From Thamnaconus septentrionalis (lineage: Eukaryota; Chordata; Actinopteri; Tetraodontiformes; Monacanthidae): a stretch of DNA of 64,000 bases. Shown here in pieces: positions 14,701-26,800 of this stretch; the first letter of the stretch is position 1; each line of letters opens with the position of its first letter. Below the pieces are notes generated by a model. That model did not search any database. It was not told where the DNA came from and saw only the letters and a list, made by a program, of their open reading frames with translations. The translations under genes were made by a program, and so were the position numbers. The DNA lies in the NCBI GenBank assembly GCA_009823395.1, contig CM020518.1, forward strand, positions 16,788,501 to 16,852,500, written 5' to 3'.

Positions 14701-16627
14701 AGCCTAGTGTGTAATAAATAATGCAGAAAACTGCTGTATTTTACAACATAGTATAATCCAGTAAATTACAATTGACTTCTATGCACAATTCTGCACTAGG
14801 CTGTGCAATACATTGTGCAACAACAAATGCAATATGCTTCATAATATCCTGGTGAAGGATAGCATAGGGTAGCAGACCATAACATAGCATTGCTAAAGCA
14901 AAGCACAGTATGGTACTGTACTGCAGTACAACATAGTATGGCAATGCTCAGCAAATCTTAGAATAGTATTGCATTACAAAGCAAGTATAGTGCTGTGCTA
15001 TACAGAGCATAGTCCTGTACACTGTGCTTTGCTTTGTTATGCAATGCTATACTGTACTATGCTATGCTCTGTTGTACTACGCATGCATGGCATTATGTAG
15101 GTTTTTTTTTTATACATAAAATGAAAGTGCGGTGGTGTATTGGGAAGATGACTGCCCTTTATATTTACTTGTACAGAAGGTGCAACACAAACGCTGTCCA
15201 ACTGACTGATTGATAAATGATCTTACCTCTGCTGCTCCAGAGACTCCAGGTAGAGGTAAGCGGAACCCATGAAGTCATCTTGAAGGCCAAAGTCGTAGTC
15301 AAACACCTGTGGAAAAGCCACAAAAAAGACTTGAGCACTAACTTGCGTGCCGTGCGACCGATGGCGAAGTCCGCCCGAGCGCCGAGGTGCGACCTCACCT
15401 TGACATACAGCGGCTCGCTCAGACTGTCCAGCACCACCGTCGTCCTCTCATCCCACACTGGGTTCAGGTTGCGATGGATGGTTTTACTCCTAAACACCTC
15501 CTTCCCGGCCAGCTTGAACTTGACATAGGGATCGCTGCTGCCTATAGAAAAAAAAAAAAAAAATAGGTATCAGTATCTTTATTTAAAAATGAATACAACA
15601 ATCTCTTCCAGACAGGAGTAAGCCCACCTCCTCTGTCCCGCACGGCCAGGTTGTGTCCCCTCTTCAGCTCGATCTCCAGCTTGTACATCCCTGAGCTGTG
15701 GACCGACCGCTCAGGAGGAACCGTCGACGAGCAAGAAACGCCCACGGCCTGTCAGCGCACAAAAAAACAAAAACAAAAGAAAGGTTTGATGCCGCACAGC
15801 AAGAAAGAGGAAGTCAGTTACCCCATCGCCGCAGGGGCCAGTCTTGAAAAGAAAAATCAGCGACACTTCCCCAGGAAATAAAAACGGGCAGCAACGACTG
15901 CTTCAGCTTCTCCGCTCCAAGCGCGGCAGAGAAAACCGGGCCGGGGCTGACTGAGGCATCCAGTCCAACGCGGCAACTTGTCCCATGGGTGACTGCTTAC
16001 AGGAAATTACTCGAGGGTGGTTTCCTCCCATCTCACTAGCGATGGGGAGCTGATATATTTTTTTTTTCCATTTTTGTACAAGCCATTTTCCTCCCCGCAG
16101 CAGCAGCATCACCTCGGGTGTGGCGGAGCAGCACTTATGTGCAAGAGCGCGGAAACTTCTCTTCATTTTGAAACCATCTTCGTCTTCTCTATTGCGTTCG
16201 CCAACATAGTGTCTTTCCAGCACAGACGTGCCTTTCTAATAACAAATGTCTGAGCAGCGGCAGCAGCAATCCGAAGGTAAAGACGTGAAATTTGACAGAG
16301 AAAACAACAACGTGAGGTCATTGGATGGCCAAAACGCCAAAAAAGACACAGCCAGTATACATTCTTTTACATTTTTTTAGATACAATGTTCAACTGCTTT
16401 TTAAATAAAACATGACAACCATCTATTTTGGTTGGCAGATATTGGTGCCAAATCTGTCCTCTGAACGGCTGTCGTGCGAAGGAAAATTGCCTTGTTGATG
16501 TCAGGGGTCAGAGGTCAGACTGGGCCGACTGACTGGAGACCGCAGGAAGGCAACAGGATTTGCCTTCACTGCCTCAATTCCAACCTTGAGGCAGTGTAAA
16601 TATAGATATATGCACGCACGCACACAC

Positions 16628-16659
<32 letters not shown>

Positions 16660-17760
16660 CTACTTTAGTAGGTACCAGGTTCTAATAAAATGGATGTTCA
16701 GAGTACAACTACGGTGGCCGACAAGGCCCAAACACAATACAATTGCCCAATGTGCGGCAGTTAGCGAAAACAGCTGCAGGTATGGAAACAACGCATATTG
16801 ACAAACACAAACACAAGTCTAAACAAGGTACAAAAAGAGGATCGTGGCGCAAATGAAAAAAATGCGCTGCAAGACATGAAAACGCTGCAAACAGAGAAAC
16901 GATGCAAAACCAAGAAAACACATGCAAACGAAAAACCCTGCATAAACCAGTCACTACAACGGAAGTGCTCCAATCGTGCGGGGGGCGCTCTTAATGGAAC
17001 AGCTCAATGGAGAGACAGACAAGTCGACCGAGAACAGCTGACTAGAACGTTTCTAGTAGAAACTAGCGTAAAATCTACTCAAATAAAAGTCACATTACTG
17101 TGCTAAGTCGTACTTTCCCGCTGTTGCTTGAAACACCGCCAGTCAGTTTGTTTGCACCTCTTTCAGGACCTTGTCTAGACTTTTGTCTGCGTTTGTGAAT
17201 TTGCATCGTTTTCATACCTGCAGCTGATTTTGCCAACTAAGGCGCATTAGGCATTTGTATTGTGTTTGGCCCTTGTCGGCCACCGTATACAACAGAAACA
17301 GGATGCAACAAAAAGGGCAGTTGAAGAGAACTTCAAAAGTGAAGTACGCGCAAAGAACAAACATAACATCACGTAACACTGTGATAGTGGGGGAAAAAAA
17401 CAACAAGAAGTTCCCCCTTAAAAAAAACCTCTCTGAGGCGTAAATGGCAGAGACGCTGAGATTCTGAGACACAAAAATTAACTAGAAAATGAAGAAATAT
17501 TTGCATGAAAAAGAGGTTAATGCTCAGAAATGTTGGTGCCGTTGTGTGTTCTGTGGCAGTGCTGCGGGCTTCCCGTGTGCAGAATGATGTCGCTATACGT
17601 CCTTATATTGATGTTTTCGCTCCAGTGCATGAATACGACACTCGCTCATAAAATGTGAGTAGTGAAAAACACGCCCCACCACGGCGCCCTGGCGTTAATC
17701 AAACATGCATCGTTTAAAAGCCCAGAGTTATTGGACTGGGGCTCCGTATCCTGTCAATAA

Positions 17761-17826
<66 letters not shown>

Positions 17827-20800
17827 CCAGCTCCCCGATCAATAAGTGCTTTGAGACACTAGTGCTGCAGTGGTACAGCTGTGTGAAATGAAAAGAGGCC
17901 TGAGCCTTCAGCGGATCAGGTGACCGTCACACATTTAAAACACAGAGAGGAACGTGGACCTGAACCGAGTTCCGAACAGATCCATCAGCGCCCCCCCACG
18001 GCAGCCCCTGCAGCCCTCACGGCTGATTGGCCCGGACCCTCTGGTATGCACGCTGTTTGCGTTCTTGGTATTTTGCAGCCGCCTGCTGGAACTTTTACTG
18101 GGCAGCCACTTCCAAGTGAAACCATGTGTTTGTTTCTGCAGGAAAACGCGGTTGAGGTGCAGCGGCTGCTGGAACCGGGGTTAAAATGACAGAACGTTGG
18201 GTCGATTGGGGGACTGAGGAAAATCGAGGGAGTGTTTTGCAAAATTCGTAGCAAATCCAAATCTGCTCGCCGAGAAACATGACGGGAAGCCGTAGCGAGC
18301 AACAGCTGAGTCAGGCTGGTGAAATTCAGAACCACATGTTGCCGACGGCTGCAGCTGGACCACAGAAGGTCTCGCTGAAAATTAGAAGGAAATGCCGCAG
18401 TCCGGGCGCGGTGCAAACGCAGCTATTTGGTTTGCACTTTGTGTGTTTTGTAATTTAGTTTTTTTTTTATTTAAACAGTTTTTAGCTCACTGCATTTTTA
18501 GGAATCTGTTTCACTTACAGATTTAAAGGCCTCGCCACCATCTTTGCCCTGCTGTGTTGCACCTGTGTCTCACGTCGTCCCGGCTCTTCCCTCTGACTTC
18601 ATCCTGCGACTGTTCCTGCTTTTTCCCCCGCGTGGGTCCGTGAAGTTATTGATTGTCTCTGTCCTTCCTGCCTCAGCCTGTCCCTCAGCACTGAACCCCT
18701 GCCTCTTCTTCCTGTGTGAAGACCCTTTTATTTAATATTTAATGGGCCGAGGATTCCCCTGGTGGCTGACTGTGTCTAAGGCAGCTGTGGAGTTAAAAAA
18801 AAAAAAGCATAATTCTATTTACCTGGCAGTGAGTTGCGTGCACGTATGTGTATGTTTCCTTTTTTTTTTGTTCACATAAGTACTGAAATACGGTGCATGT
18901 GAATCAAGATTAAAGACAAGTAGAATTCTGGTTAGATCTTGGAAATTATATTAATAAAAACGTCTCTCAGACAGCGGAGGTTTGACGAAGTGGCTCCTCT
19001 TTTTCATCCAATTTCAAAACAATATTTTTAAATCGTCTTTCAGGTCCCGTGTTATGTAAAAATGGGTAATATGCGCCTGTCAATGACCTCCAAGGAAGAG
19101 ATAAATCCACTGTCTTTTGCTTTCTCCACTTTTCAGCAAGTGTCATATCAGCCCTTCCTGACATCACAAAGGGCATTGATATCCATATAAGATACTGACA
19201 CCCCCGCCTTGTTTTGAATGCATGAATGAAGGAATGAATGAATTCTTTATTTTGATCATGTAATGATAACTTAAAAAACAGCTTAGAAGAAAAATTATAA
19301 TAACAATTAACAACTAAAAAAATCATAAGCTGCATTTGCGACTACATGAGCGAAAAAAGGAGTAGGAAGAAGTAAGTATGAACTGTTTTTGTCCCTTCTG
19401 AAGAAGATCCAACAACGTGTCAGATTTCGTAGGAAAACCAATCAGGCTGCATTCTTTTTTTTTTTTTTTTTTTACATTAGGCTGTTGAGAGAGGGCTCAA
19501 CATCCTGTTTTCTGTAGATCTAAACACTTTTAGCTTAATTAACTGCGGTCAAAATGGGTATAACACAGGTTCTAATGACACTGTTTGGTCTGCTCGGCTC
19601 CCATTCACGGTGGGGTAATGCAGGGAGGCTGACTCAGAGACGTAACGCAGCAGGAGAGTCTCAGCAAAACTGCAAACAAGCCGCTTAAGAGCAGATTATC
19701 TGGCGGCAAAGTCAGGAAGCACCCAGGTAAGAATAGCGCGGGGACGTGCACAATCCCATCAGCTATTCTGATGCTCTCTAATTTTAGCTCAGTGTGTGTT
19801 TGTGTTGACAAAGAAAAAACATCTGTAAAATGGCGTGGAGTCAACGGAGTCCTTCTTATGTGACTGGTTTATCTGCTGCTGATCTGATTGCAAGATGTGA
19901 AAAGCCTACATGTCCTGTGAGATCTGCGTGTGAAATGCACTGTATTTGAGTGACTGTGAAATAGTGTTGGGCAATTTTGGACAAAAATAAAATCCCGATC
20001 TTTGTCTATGAAAACTCGATTTTCTACTTTTTTGGGTAAATCCCGTTAAATATGCTACTAAAACGGGACAAGTGCATGTCGTACGCGACTTGGGAAAAAT
20101 CATTTACTAACAGGTAGTGGCAAGGGCAGCATACGGAATCACTTCCTGGTTTTAACATCTGCTGTAGCTAGGAAAACTACTGAGGCAAGTAAACAAAGGT
20201 AGCCAGTTAACAGCTTCTCGAGGGAGGAGGAGGACTACGGTAGCCTAAAGGCGCCGACTTAGAAGCATTTTTTTAGTCAAGACGATGCTAAAAAGAGGAA
20301 AATCAGGGCTGCTGACTAGCAAGAGCAGAGGCTAACGGTTAGCACCATTTTTGCAACATGGGAAACAAACGCTTCTTACTCGGCCATTTCTGCGTCTACC
20401 GGAAAGATATTGGTATCATCTTTTAGCTAAGGGCTTCAGGAATCTAACTGTGTAACTTATTCCAGGGTGTGAATAACGGTGTAGGCGTGGTCAGGGAAAA
20501 AACAGATAGTACAATCGATTTTCCTCTTTTTAACATCGTCTTGACTAAAAAAATCTGATTTTAATTTAAAAATCGATTAATTGCACAGCCCTACTCTGAA
20601 AGCGGTGATCACGGCTGTGGGTGTCAGATGGGCTGATCCGAGTGTTCCACAAACTAACAATCTACCAAGGTTTGTTTTCTTTACGCCGGCACAATCAGCT
20701 CTAGGATTCCCAGAGGGTGGTGGCAAACAGGGAGAGTTTCTAGAGCGGCGGCTGCGATTGAGGAAATTGCCCCTTGTTTTGATCTTGTGCAGTCAAAAGT

Positions 20801-23800
20801 GAGACACACAAGGCCTCGGGTGGGAGGAGGAGGGGTGAGTGTTTTTCATGTGTTGCATTTTGCAAGCTCGTAAATGTGTGTGCTTGCAGCATCGGTGAAA
20901 AGTAGATTTTAATCTTAGAGCAGCTTCCTGTGAAAATACAGCAGGGCCCTTTGCAGTAACTATCTTTAGTTTTAGTGTAGAAGGGTTCAATTGAGGCAAC
21001 CTAATTTAACCCACACCAACTAGAAAATATATTTGCTAGCTGCCCCAACTTAGCCCTTCTACACTAAGATGACCTGGACCACTGAGGACCTTCACAGTCT
21101 CTGTGTTTTAGGGTTTTTATCATCAGTTTTGATCGTATGAAATGTTCCTTTTTCTAGATAAAGTGTCAAATATATTTCCAGCAAAAAGGTGTCTGTCTGC
21201 TTTTATTCTTTTCTAAAATGCGCAAAATCTATTTCCCGTGGCTGACTGAAGGAGCAAGGATCCGTGTTGCGATTTCCACAAAAACAGCAGCTCTGTCTGC
21301 TTCGGTTTTTCCCACAGTGACGCGGGTCTGACATGCATGACATGGCAGAAAGTGAAGCCCTGGCGCTTAACAAGACCGTCAGACGTGCGATCCGTCTTTC
21401 ACATGGTCTGCACATACATCTTCCTGTCAGCGGAGGAGCCGCACACAACACGGCGCTCGGACCTCAGCGCCCCACTTCCGTTAATGCTGCTGCCGATTGC
21501 TTGCCACCGCAATCAATACCGCAAATGAAAGACGCTGGAGCCGCGGCAGTAAACATCGTCCTAGCGTGATTTATGGATCCCCCCCCATAGTGTTGCCATG
21601 TTGACCTAATTCGTACAGAGCAATAACATTTCAGCATTTTAGCCATGTATTTGTGGAAGAAGAAGAAGAAGAAGAAGAAGAAGAAGAAGAAGAAGATGAT
21701 GACTGTTAAAACACAGGCAGTCTTCTCAAGTCGCTGGAGAGAGAAAAAAAATGTATTTATGAATAAAAGAGTTTATGAATATTCCATCATTAGTTATTAA
21801 AGTCAACATTAATAAGAAAGGTGTGTACACTGTAGTCTTGGAGATTGGGTGAAGGCAACCGGACCAGTTCAGTTGCCTTCACTCAACCTTCAAGACTAAT
21901 AAAGGTGAGAGGGTTTTTGACTAGAAAAACACGTTGGTGCCCCTCCGATCAATCAGCCTCCTGCTCCTCCCGTCAGTCTGTGTTGACACCGCAGGAACGA
22001 AAAAGCAATTTGTGTACAAAACTAGTTGAAGGCACCTGGAGCAGCTGCAGCGCAGCCCACGTCACTGCATCACCTTGTCAGACAGAAATAATTGAGCCCC
22101 GGGGACACTTTGGAGCAGACTTTTAAAATTCAGTCAATTTTACAGCTAATTCTGCATCAACATTCATTTGGCGTATTCTATTGACAAGCAAACATATCTG
22201 ACGTCTGTAGTATGCAAATATTCACTTTTCATCGTGGACTCCTGTGGAACAACTTTTTATGACTCACTGACAAAAAGTATTTAAAAAAACCTGCATATTT
22301 AGCCCTCTGTTTGCAGCGCTGATGCTTTTTTGGTTCATATTTTTTGTAAATGGGACAAAGACAAGATTGCTGCCAAGGGGATTTCAGGGGGTGGGTTGAC
22401 CAGTTTGCTGGGGGTCCTGTCACCAACCTGGGAGAGGTATGATGAGATGTCGGTGACATCACAAAGGGACGTGCTCTTTAAAAAAAAAAGGGGGGGGGGG
22501 GGAGTAAAGAATGAATTTCACCACCAAGCAAGCTTGGGTAACGTGGCATTTTTAAATGAAAAAAGCGAGGCGCTACTTCACTGTTGCTCAAAACGCCATG
22601 AGTTCAGTTTTGTGATCTGTATTCTAGTAACATCAGGGATGAGGCCAAAGCTGCTTTTTACATGTCCATTTAGCAACGCTCAAAATGCTCAATGCTGAAG
22701 ATGCTTAAAAAAAAAAAAGCTTGACATTGCTAAGAAATGTAGGGTCGCAGCTGCGCAACATCCTCTTAGACAGTTTATGTGCCGATAGTGTGTTTAAATA
22801 TGCTCACGTTAAATCACCAGCCCAGTCGTTTGACTAATCCCAGAGCTGCCTGCGCTGAACAAAAAAAAACACACACACCAACCTACACATAAACAGTTTG
22901 CCAGGCCGCTGCAGAAGATCAATAGATCTCATGCAGGTCAGGAGGATCCCAAGCAGGACAACACAGCCGGTCTGAACAATGACCCAATAATGCCATGCTG
23001 AGTCGTGACCTGCGGCGGGATCCGGAGGAACGAACCCGTAAACAACAATCAGGTCATGCGGTGTGGCCGCCTATAACCGGTTATATACAGCCTTTATCTC
23101 TCCCGTGCGGACGACTGAGATTAAAACCGTCGCATTTGCATTTCTGACACACTTTGCTGCTGAGCTGTGCTGAGCCCGGCTAATGTACATGTAGTACCAG
23201 GGTACAAAAATACCCTGCCAAGTGTCTGCATTTGTGTTAGAAGGCCCAGAGCGAAATATTTCACAGGAATCGACTCCAGGCTTGAAGTGGAACAGAATAC
23301 ACTGTAACTACAGGATGTATTCAGTTACGCAATATATCTACCCATGAATAACTGGTTTGCATTAGCCGATGATAAACATTTATACAGCATTAGCACGGGT
23401 GGGTCCATTTGAAGAAACAAAAAATGTACATCAGAGTGAATATTTACTGGGGGAATTTGCTGATGAGAGCAAACAAAGAAAAACTGCTGAGTGACTCATA
23501 AATCTTCTCTCTGCAGAGCGGGTCATTGAGTATGCCAGTAAAATGTAAATAACGCAATTTGCTTTCTCACCACTAGATGCCACTAAATCTCACATACTGG
23601 GCCTTTAAAAATATAAATAATTGCTATTGAATAATAAATGCTGCTGTATTAATGTCTGGCTGAGTCATGCTGAATTCACGATAATGTATTGTGAGTTATT
23701 GGCCTGCTCAATCTTTTGAATTCAAGAGCTTAAACTGATACACTATTCAAATACTGATTACCTGTGACAGATGTTCAACAATTCCCTCTAAAGTTGTGCC

Positions 23801-26800
23801 AGTATGGACTATGAATGAGCTGGTACACTACAAACTTAAACAATTTCAGGGAAAATTCTGCCCATGTGTATCTTCAGAGCACCGTGGACATTTTCTAGAC
23901 AGGGATCAACTACTACTCTGCTCACCGACAGCAGCCGTCCACAGGTCGTGACAAAGGAGGCCGAGGAGTCATCGCAAGAGGAGCAGCGAAGTAACTCTCG
24001 AATTGCAAGACGGGTCTCTGCCACATGGGCCTCCCGCGTGAAAAGATCCAGGATTCACGGAGGAAGCAGGGGGAGGACCCAGCCAGAAGTGAGGTGAAGT
24101 GCTGGCAGATCGGAGCAGGGGCTCGGTGTAATATACAACAGCTACGTGGGAGATGTGAAGGAGACAGAGGCCAAACTGGAATACTTCAGTAGTCCGTCCA
24201 GGCTGACGTCTCCGGGGCCGAACTGCATCTCCAGAGAGCGGAGTTGTGGCAGTGAGCTCGGCAGAGTGGCTGAAGAGTGGGATGAATGAAAGAAAGGAGC
24301 GAAGGGTGAGGAGGAGGAGGAAGGAGGACGAGCAGGCACCGTGCTGGTTGGCTTTTGCCATAATCCTTCTCCTGCAGAGTAAGCCTGAGCGACAGGACGG
24401 ACCAGTGGGTGGAGAGGACGGGAGGCCCATAAGGTCACAGACAGATTTAAGGCCAGTCAAGAGTCAGAAATATATCCCCCAGGTTTGCTTTGTTTTGCAG
24501 ACACTTGGTTACCAAGGATAAAATTCAAACAGTCACTTCAAATCATATCATGAAAATAATCAGACACTACAAATATATGCATTTTATTTTGTTGTGGCAC
24601 CCAAACGGTGGCGCACTTTATTTTCCAGCTAGAAAAATTGGCACTATATTGTTTGGTCCCCTGCAAAAAATGTAAGATTTAAATTGATTCATGAGATAGA
24701 ACAATGGATGTATAAAGTTGCTGGAAACGAATCAAGTGCAGTGATGAATTTACCCTGAAGTCATAGTTGGTATAACAAAGTTCCCGGGAGATCTCAGAAA
24801 TCCAATCTGAGCAATAACAGTGTTTCCGTTATGCTTCCTCACCACGAGAAGCCTAATGCAGTTTGCCTTTAAGAATAAAAACCTTTTCGCAATGGTTCAG
24901 TTCAGTTCGTTATTGTTTCTATCGAGCTATTTTATGTTAAAATCACAATACACTTAAACTAATGGATCCCTAGCATGGCTCCCCAACAAAAAGTGAAAAA
25001 AAAAGAAAAAAGAAAAAACACACAAAACAAAAACCTGACAAAGATCTGGGGTATAAAGCTCGGGAGCCTAATCTTCATGGATAACATTGGGTATACCTAA
25101 AAAAAAAAAAAAATCACAATACACTGTAGGTAGGACTTGGTTGGGCTGAAATGAAATTTGATTGGTTTTGTAGGTCAAAGAACATCAGATGAATATGGCA
25201 AAGTAGGATTTCAAGCAATAATCCAGCTGTAACCTCAAGCTAACAGACGATACTGTATTCCTGCTTTCATTTGCCAAATTCAAGAGGATCTTCCTTGACC
25301 TGTTGCCTCAACCTTCCAACTAGCTCTGTAGAAGTCCAAAAACAATGGTTTTTGAATCTTAACAGTGACACCCAACACTGGGAACCGGGTAAAGACATGA
25401 CTCTCTTCCTTTGGGTGGATTTCTTCTAAAATAGGACCAGCTGCTTAAACTCAACAGAGCAAACAGGATTAATAGCTTCAGGATAAATCCATGAACAAGC
25501 AACAGCAGCAAAGAGCAGCAGGTTTCAAGTCATTTAAATAAAGTACAGACAATATTGATGGGCTTTCAGAGGTACCTGTGGGAGGAAAACAACGTAGGTT
25601 CCAATAAACACAACTACTAACTTCCATGAGATTACAATATACGACACAGACCAGATCATTTTAGTGGAAACTTTATAGATGATGAAAACTCAAATTTCCC
25701 TGTGCACAAACAGGTCAGGTTGATGGCACACAGAAGCAGGCAGGGAAAGACAAACAATACAGATCAAGTCCCACAGCTATTTGTAAAACACACATACCCA
25801 ATTAGAATAAAACAGCGCGAGTGTTTTGTGCTCCTTCTTAAGCGCTACGCACGGTGCCGACTGAACGATTGGCCCAGTCCTCCGCATCCATTACACTGCA
25901 ACGTCCCGATCAATACAGGTCCAACAGCAAGTCCCGGTGTGTACTAAGCTCCCCTCAAAGTGCAAAGTGGTGCCCTGTAACTCATGCTCGCTCTCAACCC
26001 AACAGTTCCCGCGTCGTCTGAATTTATCTCACGTACCTACGTGGCAAAGAGCCCATGTACATTTCTGGGAAAGTGGATGTAAAACTTGGCAGGTGATGGG
26101 CGAGCACCATATCCATCACCAACCCAGCTGACTTGTGAATGCAAGCCAGGATTAGGCCTCGAAAATGCTGTTTTCTATAGTTTACAGGAATTTCATTCTC
26201 TTTATTTTATGATACAACAGAAAGTCCGCGTTGCAAGGAGTTTCTATCGTTTTCGCATAGGCCTTCGAAGGCAAGCAGGCTTGAAACAGGGGCTGCAACT
26301 AACAATTATTTTGTTGCAGATTAATCTAATGATTATTTTTTCGATTAGTCAAGATCATCGTCTTTATTTTCAGCACCTATTTTGGACTTCTGTTTTACCT
26401 AACTTGCTTAAATCTTCACACCTGCATTATACTGTAACACAGCTATGATATAATATAATCTAATACACAGCGACTCCAGGATGTCGGCGTTTAAGGTGTT
26501 CGCATATCGTCGTAGTGCTACCATAGTATGCTAGGTGAGCTTCACAGAGTTTGCACGTAGCGTGTTTCGTTGCTTCGTTTTCTATGAAATATTCCTAAAC
26601 TTTAGAAACTTTGGGTCGGAGTTGTTTTTTGCTGTTTTTTGCAGTATGTAAACAGCGAGCGTCACCGCCACCCTCAGTGCTTAGTTCTGCACGATTAATC
26701 GATTACGTCGGTTAATCGTTGCAGCCCTACTTGAAACTGCATAAAAAACAGGATATTGCAATCCAGGTTTTGTTTTGTTTTTTTGGTTGACATCTTTTTT

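Noticed and set aside
23969..24460. 163-codon minus-strand frame
   Set aside because: No recognisable domain; composition like random sequence, no splice or start context to support it.
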